The notes under the pieces: generated by a model | What the model was told of the DNA's origin: nothing | The model's input: the letters and a program-made list of their open reading frames with translations, nothing else | Databases searched by the model: none | Program-made: the position numbers and the translations under genes | In this document: one piece after another, positions 11,785-24,817 of the stretch | Position numbering within the stretch: position 1 is the stretch's first letter | Layout: every line of letters begins with the position of its first letter | Origin: Peromyscus leucopus | Taxonomy: Eukaryota; Chordata; Mammalia; Rodentia; Cricetidae | DNA length: 64,000 nt | Assembly (NCBI RefSeq): GCF_004664715.2 | Contig: NC_051075.1 | Coordinates: forward strand, 37,843,958 to 37,907,957 | Reading direction: 5' to 3'

Positions 11785-13679
11785 AGAAAGTGTGTGTGCG
11801 AACTTTATTCATCATGAGCGAATCACTTCGGGTCGGTAACAGAGAATGCTGATGTCTACAGGATGATCGGGGTTGACTCGGAGTCACATACATACCTTAG
11901 GTTTGCACATAATATATATATGTATATATAAAATTCATGGAGGAATGGATTTCTACAATACAGTTTCTTTGTTCGTAGAGAACGTGTTCCGTTAGTTTCA
12001 CTTAGAAAATGACCCCCAATTCTGTAAGTGTGGCACCAGGGATCGCACGTCCACATCCTGTAACTAATAATAGACACCAGTATCTCATGAACATTGAGAG
12101 AGACTAAGAAGTGACACCTTCCTGCAGGACGAAAGGACAGACAGAAGTACGCAGATGGTTATGTTAGTAACTGGTTTGAGCATAATAATCTGGTTTCTAT
12201 AACCTAGTTCGAAGAGAAACAGTTTCCATACAGTTCTGTTGACAAATCACAGCGACACTGCCACACTTCCTCCCTGCTCTGCTTCCACGCACATCCCACC
12301 TCATCAAACCACCTTCAGCACACTGGGAGATGCTGGCCAGCACCATCAAGGCCTTCTGCATTGCTTCTAGAAAGAACTCCTGGAGGCCCTTAGCATGTAG
12401 CGTGGTATTTCAGGGAAAGAGGCAACAGCGCTCAAGCTGGTCGGTCATCCCCGAAGGAAGATGCGAAAATATTAAGTCTGGGCAAAGAGCTAGATGTCTG
12501 TCACTAGCCTCTGTGTGGGTACAGGTCATGTGAGTCTTTGATCCTTGGCAAAGCCTCTTCTTCTGAGCTTCACTCAGACTCACACCCACGCCCCCAAACA
12601 CTGCTTTCATAGCTGCGGGTCTCTCACCCTCACTGTGGGATTCAAAGTTGTGCTTGTTTTGAACCATGTGGGCCATTTTAGGGGTGACTGACACATGCTG
12701 GGGTGTGTGGAAGGTTGGAGAACCACCACCACCACCATTTTTTTTTTTTAGCTAACACCTTGAACAAAGTCAACACCCGAGATTAGTCGTGGAGAGTGCC
12801 AGTGGGGTAGGAGGTGACTTCCATGATTAAAACAACACCCCAAAGTCTCACAACGCTTTGGTACCAGTCACACATACCCTTCACAGGTTTAGTCTCATGT
12901 GCTCCCGCTGCTTGTAAAATAAAAAAAAACATTAAAGCCTCAGAGGTTAGACCAGCCCGTCAAGTACAAGCCTCTTCTAGACAGATTGTCTCTGGTGACC
13001 AGAGTATTTATAATACAGCCAAGAATCAAATGTCCTCTAGAGAAACAATGTCGTACAGTGGCCCCAGGCAGCCCCTAACCACCCCTAGAGGGAGGGACTG
13101 GTAATGACCCACATGACGAGGTAAAGCAGAGTTGCTGGTCTCTTCCTGTTTGGTGCCCACAGGAAATCTCAGTCCCGGTGCTGATGGCCTGGGCTTTGGG
13201 TGGGAAAGGAAGTAGTCCGAGCTGGTTAAGCCAGAAGTGGTCAACAGGCTCTAGCACCCCACACCCACCGAAAAGATGGTCCAGTCATACAGATCTAAAG
13301 CTGGAAAGAATCTACATCCCAGCCCTGTCAGGAGCAAGCAAGAGCTACAAAGACATGGAGAATCATTTGGGCAGAACGGCCACTGGCGTGGCTTGGTGGA
13401 GAATGGGAGCCTGCTCTAGGGCTTAAGTGCCTCCATCTTAGACACCAGAGGCACATTCAGGCCTTCACGTTCAGCTTCTTCCACTGCCGCTTAGAGTGTT
13501 AGCAAAGGGAGCCATTGGAACAGCTGATGTGGAACCTCTGGCTTGCTCTCACGTCCACATCTCACGGGCCTTCTAAAGGCGGCAGAGGGACAGCGGCTCT
13601 GGGGCCAGAGACAGTGCAAGTCATGGAAAAACTTGAGGGATGTGGCTCTGACGGGGTTACCTCCAGGCTGCCAGCCACG
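11785..13679 (-). other. Trim9: 3' UTR of the short TRIM9 isoform
   Basis: After the read-through stop comes nearly 1.9 kb in which I recognise no SINE, LINE or LTR, unlike the flanks on both sides. No minus-strand AATAAA occurs before 11809. Depletion of insertions is expected in a functional 3' UTR. A short ACC run and a T tract (about 12721-12750) are the only simple sequence. The exact cleavage position is inferred from the signal at 11804-11809. Confidence 0.7.
11804..11809 (-). terminator. Trim9: Poly(A) signal AATAAA for the short TRIM9 mRNA
   Basis: TTTATT on the plus strand reads AATAAA on the coding strand. It is the first canonical hexamer after the stop codon. About 25-45 nt further along the transcript the sequence becomes GU/U-rich (TTTGGTTGTTTTTTTTCTT), which is the usual downstream element for cleavage. 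Cleavage would fall near 11780-11795. Confidence 0.7.
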
Positions 13680-13871
<192 letters not shown>

Positions 13872-13974
13872 TCAATGGAAAATGGGACACCACTTAATGT
13901 GAATCCTGCGAGGAACGGAACAGGAAGGGATTCTGCATCACTTCTGTATCGACTTGAATTCTATGAGTTACCGG

Positions 13975-14050
13975 GCTGTTTAATTTATTGCTTAAGGCCT
14001 CAGTTACCTAATCTGTAAAATGGGGACATTAATACCTACTTTTTCAAGAT
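13975..14050 (+). mobile_element. MIR fragment
   Basis: 'CAGTTACCTAATCTGTAAAA' followed by 'TGGGGACATTAATACCTAC' is the typical 3' part of MIR in plus orientation. Confidence 0.65.
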
Positions 14051-15277
14051 GATGGGTGTGAGGGCAATCTAACTTTAGATTTGTATTGGGCTCAGTAGCT
14101 TAATAGTGATCTGCAGCTAGTATTTTTTTAAAAAAAATCATAATTGGGAGTCTTTGGTTATGATTATGCTATGGTTGATGTTTATAGAGAACGTAACACC
14201 TTTATCCATCAGTGTGGTTTGTAAAAAGCATCTTTAAAAACCTGACAACATGAGAGTAGTCTGCAAGCTATGTTTCTAACCTCAGGAACTGCCACAAGGG
14301 TTATACTCAAAGCCGTTGGAATGGAGGTCTGTACCACAGCACCAGAGAGAAGGGCCAGAGAAAGAATGACATTTCAAAGGCTTAAAATAAAGCCGAGCAT
14401 GATGCATTTTCAGCATAGCCTAGGCGTTTGCTTCCCTCCTCAGCGGCACACTTTGCAGAGTTAGGCTGATGTAATGAGTAAGAACAATCTGCATGCAAAA
14501 CACGGCTTAAAGCGGCAGCCCTTTGCTCGTGGGCTTGGAGTACCCGTCGACTAATTCATTACTGATGCAGCGGTTTGGAAAACCTGCATATTACGTTCGC
14601 TCATTCAGGGATTCTGAACATTTACACGTATGAATGACCTATGCATCTTACTTGCATTTTAACAAGTCCCTAGGTAAAGCCAGTGCTGAATAACTAGATG
14701 GACCGCTGAAGGGGTCACATGCCCTAGCACAAGGGTGACCCCTTCTTACGGTAGCTGTGGAGTAAGTGGGAGGGACCCAGATGTGAGGCCCGTGGCTGGA
14801 CTAGAAGGGAGCAGAGACTGATTTCTTTTACTGCTGAGCCTTCAGGAGAGAGGAGCCAGCTGGTGCTGGGATTCTGAGTGTAATGTCTCCGAACATACAC
14901 TCAGGACAGCTGAAAAAGAAACTTAGCTGTGAGGAAAAATGAATGGTTTAGTTTAAACGTCAGGTTCAGGTTGGCTTCAATGTGTCAAAGTTGAAAATTC
15001 TCCATGGTTAGAAATCTGGGCCTGTCAGATAAGATGTGCGGCGGATGGACGAGATGGATGGAAGAGGAGTGCTTTCACGTGGTGGAAGGCAGCGGGAAGA
15101 AAAAGAGGCCTTGGGATGGCAAGAGCCTTCGATGATACCCAGATATGAAGATTTCTCCATGCCAGTCAACACACATGTGAATAAAGCCTTCCCTACCAGA
15201 TGAGAGAATCCTGAGGAGAATCACAGAAGACACCTCCTGCTTGAAAGTATTTAATTCTAGCAGAGAACAAAACCAGT

Positions 15278-15335
15278 GAGGAGGAGGAGGAGGAGGAGGA
15301 GGAGGAGGAGGAGGAGGAGGAGGAGGAGGAGGAGG
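15278..15335 (+). repeat. (GGA)n microsatellite
   Basis: About 19 uninterrupted GGA units, a polypurine run that becomes a CCU run in TRIM9 pre-mRNA. Confidence 0.97.
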
Positions 15336-15562
15336 CCTCAGTAGGCTTTGATCTTGGAAGCTAGTGGCCCAGGCTTTCCTACTGACTGGAGGAAAGTCTC
15401 GTCTTCTGGGGCTTGGGGTTTGCTCTGGACAGGTTCTCCTCTATGCCAGTGCTGAGATAGGCCTAGGTACCCAGAAAGGTGCTCCTTTGTCGGGGTCCCA
15501 GCATAGGAGTTCCCGGGAACAAAAACTCAGAAAGACTAGTGGGGTAGGTACAAGGCAAGCTA

Positions 15563-15701
<139 letters not shown>

Positions 15702-16137
15702 GATGGCTGTTCTGGTTGTCAACTTCACTACATCTGGAATTAACTAAAACGTCAAAACGGCTGGGCACACCTGTGAGGGATTTTTGCTTAATTAAATCAC
15801 TTGAAGTGGGAAGACTCATCTCTAATCTGGGCCACACCTTCTGCCGTCAGCCTATATGAACATGGAAGAAAAAAAGCTTCTCTTTGCCTGCTTGCTTTTG
15901 CCCTTACTAGCAAGTTCATTCCATCACTGGTATCAGAGCCTACTTCTTCAGGATTCCAGTGTGTACTGCAGGCCAGCTGAGACAGCCAGCCTCACGGACT
16001 GAACAACTTCCGGATTCTTGGACTCTCTTGTTGGGTTGGCTGTAGCACAGCCTGTAGACCATTCTAAGAAGTCCTCTCTCTGTATACATAGAGTCATTCT
16101 GTAAGTTCTGTCCCTTTAGAGAACCCTGACTAATACA
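15702..16137 (+). mobile_element. ERVL/MLT2-like LTR
   Basis: Opens with TGATGGCTGTTCTGGTTGTC and ends with GAGAACCCTGACTAATACA, the terminal signature of ERVL-type LTRs. In between is a 'GGGCACACCTGTGAGGGAT' block common to dispersed rodent copies. No internal viral region is attached. Confidence 0.55.
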
Positions 16138-16656
16138 GTGCGTTTGAGACAGAAGCAGGCACACACAGACAGGCTGCCACATAGAGATCATTAATCTGTG
16201 GGCACCACAGCCATGTCTTGCCAAAAGGCAGCTGCCTCATATCCAGAGGGAACCATGAACAAGAGTGTGGTCAGCACGTCCTTGCCGTGTGGAAGTAATA
16301 CTTTCTGGGCGCCAGCTCTGTCTGATGAAAGGCTCAGGGAGAAAAACAAAGAACTGGAGAAAGATTTTCCTAGAAAAACTCTCACAACAAGGAAGCTGTA
16401 ATGGAAGAGCTTGCCAGGTAAGAAAAGTGTCCGTCCAAAACATTAGAATCTGTCGGAACAGAAACAAGGTTCGGGCCATGGTCGACGGTATTATTAGCAC
16501 TAAATCATGATGGTGATAAGTAACAGCTAATATTGCAGGGTCATCGTGGATGCAGCAGCACGCTGGTTTTCCACAGACGATCCAGTGGACTCTAAGCACC
16601 GAAGCACCACACACAAGCTGTGGTGGTATGGAAGAAAACGGCCCCCAGAAGGGAGG

Positions 16657-16962
16657 GGCACTATTAAGGGGTGTGGCTTTGCCGGAGTGGGCGTGGCCTT
16701 GTTGGCGGAAGTGTGCCGCTGTGTAGGTGGGCTTTGAAGTCTCCTATGCTCAAGCTGTGCCTAGGGACACAGCGGCTTCTGCTGCCCGTGGCTCAAGATG
16801 TAAAACTCTCAGCTCCTTCTCCAGCACCATGTCTGCCTGCACACTAATGCATAATGGACTAAATCTTTGAAACTGTAAGCCAGCCTCAATGAAATATTTC
16901 CTTTACGAGAGTGGCCGTGGTCATGGTATCTCTTCACAGCAATAGAAATCCTAAGTAAGACA
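16657..16962 (+). mobile_element. Dispersed rodent repeat ending in CTAAGTAAGACA
   Basis: Contains 'GGCGTGGCCTTGTTGGCGGA', 'CTCAGCTCCTTCTCCAGCAC' and 'CTTCACAGCAATAGAAATCC', strings I know from many rodent copies. I do not assign the class (LTR or DNA element). Confidence 0.55.
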
Positions 16963-17199
16963 CATGTTACTGTCTTTGGCCCCTCACTGGCAGATGCGGA
17001 CCCAAAAGGCTCAGAGAGACAGGAAATAGGCTCTGCTACACTGTCTTTTCGAAATGGCAAGATGATTTGACAGGCCCCATCCATCTTTGATGATACATTA
17101 TAAGAAATCCCTGCCTGGGTGGTCCACCCCCAGGAGAGATGGGAAGACCAGGCCGTGACTGCACAGCAGGTCTTCTGAGGTGGGCCCTGGCATTGCTTA

Positions 17200-17400
<201 letters not shown>

Positions 17401-17470
17401 CTAGCTTCCGTTGAGTTACAGCTGTTTCGTTAGCTTGTAGTGAGAAGCTTCCTGCTGGTAAGGAAGAAGT

Positions 17471-17476
<6 letters not shown>

Positions 17477-17532
<56 letters not shown>
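17477..17532 (+). repeat. (AC)28 microsatellite, (UG)28 in TRIM9 pre-mRNA
   Basis: An uninterrupted 56-bp AC run. On the coding strand it is TG/UG and lies 98 nt upstream of the FN3 exon acceptor. Confidence 0.98.
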
Positions 17533-17534
<2 letters not shown>

Positions 17535-18002
17535 GTCTGTCCATCCATCCATCCACCCAGCCACTCACTAGTGGTCTTCTAGATCTTGTTCCCCTAAACA
17601 GCAACAGCTGTGGATTTTTGTGGTACCGAGGGACACAAGTCATTTCACTCGACTTGAAGCCTCTAAAGAACCTGACATTCTATTCTCATGGCAGCTGTAG
17701 CTTGGAACAGTGAGAGGTCAGGCCCACTTCTTTTCAGGTATAGAACAAGTTGGCTGTCAGCGCAGGAGCAGATCTGAGTGTGACAGGGGACTCTTGATGT
17801 TTCCAAGTCTTGTGAGAATCAGCTGAGTTGACAACCCTCTACAATTTAGACTGATTCTTTTATATTACTTCAAACTATTAAGCAGCTGAATCTTCCGACA
17901 CTCGGACATAAAACTGCTGGTTGAAAAACCCCAGCTCCTAACATAGGAACTCAATATACACCGCTGAGGGAAATGCTTTTAGCAAACATTTTTTTAAATG
18001 TA

Positions 18003-18231
18003 GGTGTTTTTTTTTTATTTTTATTTTATGTGTGTGAGTGTTTTGCCTGCATGTGTACATGTGCGCCCCTTGCACATCTAGTGCCCATGGAGGTCCGAAG
18101 ACGGTCTCCAAGACCCTGGAACTAGTGTTACAGACAGTTGCCAGCCACTGAATTGGTTCTGGGAACTGAACTCAAGTCCTCTACAAGAGCAGAAAGTGCT
18201 TTTAACCACTGAGCCATCTCTCTATTCCCTT
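18003..18231 (-). mobile_element. B3/B2-type SINE
   Basis: Reverse-oriented SINE with T-rich tail, 'CCATGGAGGTCCGAAGACGG', 'GGGAACTGAACTCAAGTCC' and the tRNA-like head 'AACCACTGAGCCATCTCTC'. Confidence 0.85.
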
Positions 18232-18233
18232 AC

Positions 18234-18257
18234 ATATATATATATATATATATATAT
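18234..18257. repeat. (TA)n microsatellite
   Basis: About 12 TA units directly beside the SINE head. Confidence 0.9.
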
Positions 18258-20242
18258 TTTTAATTAGCCCCAGAACATTTCCCCCTGTGCTTTAACAACA
18301 GGAGAGAACAGGTTGGAATTTATGTCCAGATGTTAATTATGGAACACCTGGTGTGCTGCACCACCATTAGACTTGGAATGTCATGCACTGAGTTAAAGAT
18401 GTTCCTGTCAGTCATTGCAACCAGGACGGTATTGATTTCACAACAGTTCGGGGAAAGAGAGTCTATGGTGGGTGACCCAGGAGACCACAGCAGCTATAAG
18501 GTAGATGATGTGAAGGACAAGATTTCCAATGGAACCAGATCTGAGCTGCTAAGTCAAGCATTAAGCAAACCAAACTAGGGAGTAGTTAATGGGAATTTTA
18601 GAATGGGAAGTCTCACATGTCAATGGCACGGGACAGAATCCTCTAAGAGACCCATGGCTTTGCAGTCATAGCGGACCCAGAGTATCCGAATTTGGAGGAA
18701 AGGAGAGAAACTCATTGCCTAGCTTAATAAACTCCAGGACTAGATGAAAAAAGGAGACAGAAGACGCAATTCCCAAAGGCTGTAATGAGCATCCACACAG
18801 AGGCATCTCTTGGGTGCTGCTGCTGGGGCCCAGCTTGAGGTCTATCAGTATGTGAAGGTTTTGTTATTAAAAAATAGGTTTCTTTTATAAAAGGAATACA
18901 TATTTTATATTTATGGCGGAATTTAGCCAAACAGTTGTCCAGAGGGCTTCTGGAGACATGGATGAATTTCCCTGGGAGGTTTATTCTGTTAGGGCTATCA
19001 TAAATCCATCCTTGGACTGTTTGTCTCATCAGCTCCATATCAACCTCTCATTTCCCTTCGTTCATACTGAAGGCAAATGTACACTTCATCAGTTACAAAA
19101 TCAAAGAAGAAGATCACAAAATGATTTCAACTTAAATCATACAGATGCCCGCAATGTCTGGGCAGAAACGAGAATCTCCGTTAGACAAAGGCATCATTAA
19201 GTGATTAATTGAAATACACAATGCCTGATATAATTAAAACACTGGAGCTTCATTTTGAGTCCCCAGTAGGAAGACCGTAAAAGAAAAAATAGAAATAAAA
19301 CTGTCACTAATGTTCAGATCTCAATATTGTCTCAGATTTAAACAGGAGGAGAATGAACAGAGTGGGTGGGGGTAGAGGGCTACACAGGGGCACTGGCATG
19401 TCCAAACTGGACTCCGCTGCGTGTCTGACTCTTTCTCCACGTGCTAAGAATTATATTTTTCCATTTTCATCTATTCCTTATTTAATCCGAAATGATGTAT
19501 ATAAAAAGCAAGCATGTCAAAGTTACAGCCACATTAGCTAAGGCTCAGGGTTGACATTTAGAAAAATGGATTTTTATGGTAGGTGTTAGGATACCCTATT
19601 TCATTTTATTAGATTTGAAATAAATAAATGGTCTACAGGAAATGCAAAGTGTTTTCAATCATTCTATAGTTTATAGGTTGGCCATGTATAGCACAACCGT
19701 TTCAGGGTTGATGTCCAAGAATGTTTTCTTTTATCGAAACGTTTGTGTCTGGGGCTTCCCTAACTGTTGTGGTCTTTGTGTCTTGTGTTCGTTCTGGGAT
19801 ATCTTCGGCCTTCCCTTTGTAATTGGTTTCTCCTGGTCTGATCACAGTTGTGGCACCTCATATTCTCCCGGCCTATAAACACAAACTACAGACTGAACGT
19901 TCCTTTGACCGAAGCACGCTGTCTCGCGTGCGTCTGTGGAAAGGCTGGTGGAGGGGAGGCTTGGGGCTCTGTTCCACATCAGGGCCTTCTGCTAATGTTC
20001 GCAAGGCTCATCATTTGAAGGCTGCTCGCTCCTTTTTAAAGTTCGTCTTCTTACTCTTCAGGTCAGGAACACTAAGAACCCTCCAGAATTTCCTCTGTGA
20101 AACGAACAGTAACGTGGTGAGGATAAGGGAGCTGGCTCACCACTCCCACACGGACCACAAACCCAAAGGGGTGGGTTCTGAATACTCGGGTGGTCAGAGG
20201 CTCGCATGCATCCCCCTATGGGATTTTTCACAGCCACCCTCT

Positions 20243-20330
20243 TCTTATCTCTGTCTCATAGACAAAGAAAGTGAAAGCTAGTTGTCACGGTTAACAAGTG
20301 GTGGGACTGGGACCCTGAAGTCTAGCAGGG
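20243..20330 (-). mobile_element. MIR-like fragment
   Basis: 'CATAGACAAAGAAAGTGAAA' then 'AACAAGTGGTGGGACTGGGA' resembles the reversed MIR core. Confidence 0.45.
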
Positions 20331-21033
20331 CTGCCTCTGAGGCTGTGAGCTTGGCATGCCATCGGCTGCTCCTGCGGCTGGGGCTTGGGAGTTTTGTACT
20401 AGGGCCAAGTCTCCACATCTCATTCCAGATGTTTCTGTTTCTTATATTGTGGGTGGCTGTTTTCATTGTTGAAGTAGCTCCCATTCAGAGCTACAGTGGC
20501 CAGTGGGTGAAAAAAAAAAAAAAAGAAATAAAAAGGAAAGGAAAGGAACATGCCTGCTCCTAGGTATGGTGGAGAAGGTTGACTGTAGACACGTGGGAGA
20601 GCACAGCCCGAGCAGAGACATCTGGAACTGTCCAGGGTGGACATGACCCTGAGCCATGGGGGAAGAACAGGGAGGGAAGGGAGAGGGGAGAGAGGGGAAA
20701 CAGGTGTAGCAGCCAGGAGGGCCCAAAGGTACAAGGAGCGTAGTAACCACAACGACTGGACTCCATGGGGAAGAGCCTCTGGGGGAAGGGCAGCCCAGCC
20801 CCTGGGCTGGAGACAGTTAGGGTAGGGGGTGGTGTGCCAGCCAGGAGGGCCCTGTCACACGTAGGGACTGAGGGAGGCAGGGAGAACCCGGCAGCCGGAG
20901 GCCACTTTGATATGTTTAACAGGCACCTCAGCCATTGGTCCCGGGTTTGAAACCTGACAGTCAGGAATGTCAGGGTACCACTGGTTCCTCTCTACAGTGG
21001 CTGAACAGTATGAATGACATTTGAGCTTCAGAG

Positions 21034-21231
21034 CAGTGCTTCTCAACCTGTGGGTTGTGACCCCCCCTGGAGTCGAATATCAGATATCCTACATGTCAGA
21101 TATTTACAATTCATTACTGTAGAAAAATTACAATTGCGGAAGAGCAATGAAATAATTTTATGGTGGGGGATCACCACGGCATGAGGAACTGTATTAAAGG
21201 GTCTCAGCATCAGGAACGTTGAGAATCACTG
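21034..21231. mobile_element. hAT-Charlie-type MITE (URR1-like)
   Basis: The left end CAGTGCTTCTCAAC and the reversed right end CAGTGATTCTCAAC are terminal inverted repeats with one mismatch in 14. The interior has the 'ACAATTCATTACTGTAG' and 'TAATTTTATGGTGGGGG' strings typical of this rodent non-autonomous family. A matching 8-bp target duplication was not found (CTTCAGAG against ACCTAGAT). Confidence 0.75.
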
Positions 21232-23026
21232 ACCTAGATAGAGGACATGCAGGGCATTCTAGAAAGTCATCACTGGTCCCCTAGAAAGGATGACTACCAC
21301 ACACGTCCCGAGAGCGTTCATTTCAGCCCCAAGCCCCTGCATGTGAACAGATTGCCTGTGCATCCGTGGGCGTTCCCCCGTCCCTGCCAACCCTCTCCTG
21401 CCGCTCTCTCCCTGAAACACAAGGAAGAGTCTGTGCAGATCGCTCTGTCCTTGACTATGACCTTGGAACACAACAAGGGCCGCTGCATTCCAGGGGAGTT
21501 AATGAAGATTAATACAGCCTCAGGGGAGGAAAGGCACTTAAAGGAATTAACAACCATTTACGCTAAAAGGCTGGTGGACTTTTAGGTCACAGCTTTGTCC
21601 CGGTGTGGGCTTCACGTGCAGACAATTGATTTTAGCAACTTGCCTTAAATGTTCTTTGCACACACACCATTCTTGGGTCATATTCTTCAGAGAAAGTAGC
21701 TGCCTGAAATCTGTTCTTACCCATACAGCAGAACCTTTGGAAGACTATGAAAGGACCTTGAAAACTCTATTCCCATGACCCAGGAGAGAGTGGACAATAC
21801 CAACTGAGAATTTGGAAAAATATTCTTACAATGATCTCTAGTAAAAGCAGGAGACAAAACTTGGCATGTCATTTGTATATAGTTGAAGACAAGGACTCCA
21901 AACATTACTCCCAATGGCTTGGAAAGAAAGGTGAAGCCGTCTTCTAATCACGGGACAACTTAGCATGCCAGAACAATTCAGGCATCCGGACAACAAACAG
22001 TCCAGTGTTCTCTAGAGGGAGTTCACCTGCTCAGGTAACGGAGTCCTTAGCTAGTAAGGCAGTGATTCCAGAACATGAATTCTTGCTAAAGCAGCAGCTG
22101 CCTGGTGGACACTCCCAGCAGACCTGTCTGTCTTCTTCCACAGCAACAAAAGGAACATTTTCGACAAGATTTCAAAACCAGGAAGATTCGAAATTTTCTT
22201 GTCAAGAAACAAGCAGATATTTTCTGCATAACAATGTCAGAAGTTTAAATGTGTACTTTAAGTTACTTAAAAATATTTTGAGTGTCTACTGTACCTATGT
22301 AACATCGTTAGAAAGACATATCTAATGACATTGTTATGTCACAATGGTCCCATTATGTTAATATTATTCCAAATGCTATTTAATTTGGATCTTTTGTACT
22401 TGGGCTTAGGATGCAGTTTGGGGGGAATATTTTTACTGACAAGTTGTGAAAGGGTAGTTTATGAGATCGACTAAGAATTTCCTTAGAAAATGAGCACGCT
22501 AACAATACACCAGGAACAGCCATCTGTGTGCTAACAAATATCCCAAAGGTGATATATCCCAAAGGTGATGATGGTTCACCTGCAGCCAGTAAACAGATAC
22601 TGCGTCACCAGCTTTGGCTTTTTCTTTTCATCACAAGTATCTGACAGGTAAAAATTATTCAGACTGAACAGGACCAGGCTCTCACTGAATTGATTAAACT
22701 TAATGAGCACAAAGCAAGATACATAAATTAACAAGGCGGCGAGAAAATAATCAAAAATGAATTAAATTAAGACCAAGTGTTAAACAGAAAATTTTCTCTC
22801 ACACCAAATGGTCTTTTCTATTAATGTCATAAAGACTTGCTCTGAATGTCCTGCGTGTTGGGTCAGTTGCTGCATTTAGGGTGCTCTGCATTTTAGCCCT
22901 GGTGTGGTTGGTATTCTCTGTGCTGTGTGTGTACAGATATGAGCAGTGTGCACATAGAGCTTTCTCCACTCTTACCTCTGTGTGCACTGCTAAGTGAACA
23001 AGTAACTGTTCTTGGAAAGGAGGTCT

Positions 23027-23074
23027 GTGATGCCCAGCACACAGACCTCTGTGATGCCCAGCCCACAGACCTCA
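23027..23074 (+). repeat. 24-bp tandem duplication
   Basis: Two copies of a unit containing CTGTGATGCCCAGC.CACAGA lie side by side and differ by one base. Confidence 0.85.
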
Positions 23075-23493
23075 GTTCTCATCCTCGCTGCAGGAGCTGC
23101 ATACTCCAGTCCTGGCCTGGACTCCACAGGGGGCAGATGGGTGGGCCAGACTCTAAGGGCAGTGAGTGTGGGAGCAGACTGCTCTGCCAGCCCACCAAAG
23201 CACATCAAAGCCAGGAGTGTTCCTACCTTCTGACGTCCCCTTCCTCCTGCTCTATTACCAAGGTGAATTGGGTTGGTGTGGTTTTTGCCCCTCTTCCAAC
23301 AAAAGCCTTTCCATTGCCCTTTTATGATGTAGCTCCTCCCCCACACAACATGAGACCTAACTTTTCAGTGGTTTTATTTTGTTGAAAGGATTGCAGATAA
23401 ACAGAGGCTGGCTGGGAGCAATTGACCTGAGGCTCTATGTTCTGCAAGACGTGGTTTAGTGACTTCACCATGTAGGTGTCAGAGAAAAATTTA

Positions 23494-23520
23494 AACACAC
23501 ACACACACACACACACACAC
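23494..23520 (+). repeat. (AC)n microsatellite
   Basis: About 13 AC units. Confidence 0.95.
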
Positions 23521-23859
23521 GACTAAATGCATGAAGGAAAATGAGCTGTTTCTCAAAGAAGCTGCACTGGGAGGCACTAGTTCTGCAGGTCACCTTGGGG
23601 ACGACCCTGGTGTGTTCTGAGGTTACTTCCTGGGGTGGGCCCCAGCTCTACCACCCTCTGTAACTTAGGCTTCCTGTGCTCCAAGTTCCTTGGCCGACTC
23701 CTAGAGCTGGGAGAATAAATAGAAGTGGAAAAAAAAATCACCTGCACTTGGGATAATGTCTGCTTGATTAAGAGTTCATAAGTGCCTCATTTTTTTTTTT
23801 TATTACAACAGAACATTTTAACTTACAATCTATATGTCACTTTGAAAGTTGGTTAAGGT

Positions 23860-24026
23860 GCCAGGCGGTGGTGGCGCACACCTTTAATCCCAGCACTCGG
23901 GGGCAGAGCCAGGCGGATCTCTGTGAGTTCGAGGCCAGCCTGCGCTACAGAGCGAGATCCAGGACGGGCACCAAAAACTACACAGAGAAACCCTGTCTCA
24001 AAAAACAAAACAAAACAAAACAAAAC
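23860..24026 (+). mobile_element. B1 SINE
   Basis: Full-length B1: 'GCCAGGCGGTGGTGGCGCAC', 'CTTTAATCCCAGCACTCGGG', 'GAGTTCGAGGCCAGCCTG', 'CACAGAGAAACCCTGTCTC', ending in a (CAAAA)n tail. Confidence 0.95.
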
Positions 24027-24300
24027 GAGGAAACTGAGACACCAAGAGTCATGAAAAGGAGATGTATGAGTGCCAAACACATGGATGAATTCAAATTCAT
24101 CCACACGACAACAGCCCTAACAGTATTAAAACTTCTCTGGTTGGTTATAGGATTCTGTCTGATAAGCAGAAGCAGGTAGATTTCCCCCCTCCCCCTAACA
24201 TATACAATCTGCAAAGCTTCTACTTTAAGGAATCATTTATTATGTGGATGCTTGAATTAAGAGGCGAACAATACAAATCAATTTCTCCAGCTAAGAAGAG

Positions 24301-24508
24301 ATTTTACTTTTATTTTTAATTATGTGTATGTGTGTGGGTTTGTGTATGTGAAGGCAGTGCCCAAACAGGCCAGAAGGTGTTAGTTCCTCTAGAGCTGGAG
24401 TTTCAGGAAGCTTTGTGACCTGCCTCGTGTGGGTGCCTGGAATCAAACTCTGGCCCTCTGCAAGATCAGCAAGCATTCTTAATTGCTGAGCCTCCTCTGC
24501 AGCCCTGC
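24301..24508 (-). mobile_element. B3/B2-type SINE
   Basis: Reverse-oriented, with T-rich tail, 'GGTGCCTGGAATCAAACTC' and head 'AATTGCTGAGCCTCCTCTGC'. Confidence 0.8.
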
Positions 24509-24559
24509 AAACCATTGTTTCCATTTTTGGATTGTTTGAAAGGCTTAGTTCTACTTTGT

Positions 24560-24690
24560 TTGGCACAATGTCTCACTGTGTACCGCTTGTTGGCCTGGAA
24601 TGGGCTATGTAGACCAGGCTATCTCAGAACTCACATGCCTCTGCCTCCTGAGTGCTGGGAGCAGGCAACAAGCCACCAGGCCTGGCCCAA
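24560..24690 (-). mobile_element. Old B1 SINE
   Basis: Reverse-oriented B1 with 'GTAGACCAGGCTATCTCAGA' and 'CTCTGCCTCCTGAGTGCTGG', diverged. Confidence 0.8.
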
Positions 24691-24817
24691 TCTCTTCAGT
24701 TTTCAAAAAATGGTCAGAAAGTGTTCAAATGGTCGAGTTGGAGGGCAGAGAAGTAGCTGTCGTGAGTCTGACTGTGGCTGGGGGCAAGGGGACTTGGAAT
24801 GAAGGGCTGCCTTTCTG

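Noticed and set aside
1..13679. SPRY-domain exons of TRIM9
   Set aside because: I looked on the minus strand for coding sequence of the SPRY domain (for example a YDNHPDPAFG-type stretch) and saw none.
19823..20281. 152-codon plus-strand open frame
   Set aside because: It resembles no known protein and ends at a probable MIR fragment; chance length is plausible in 64 kb.
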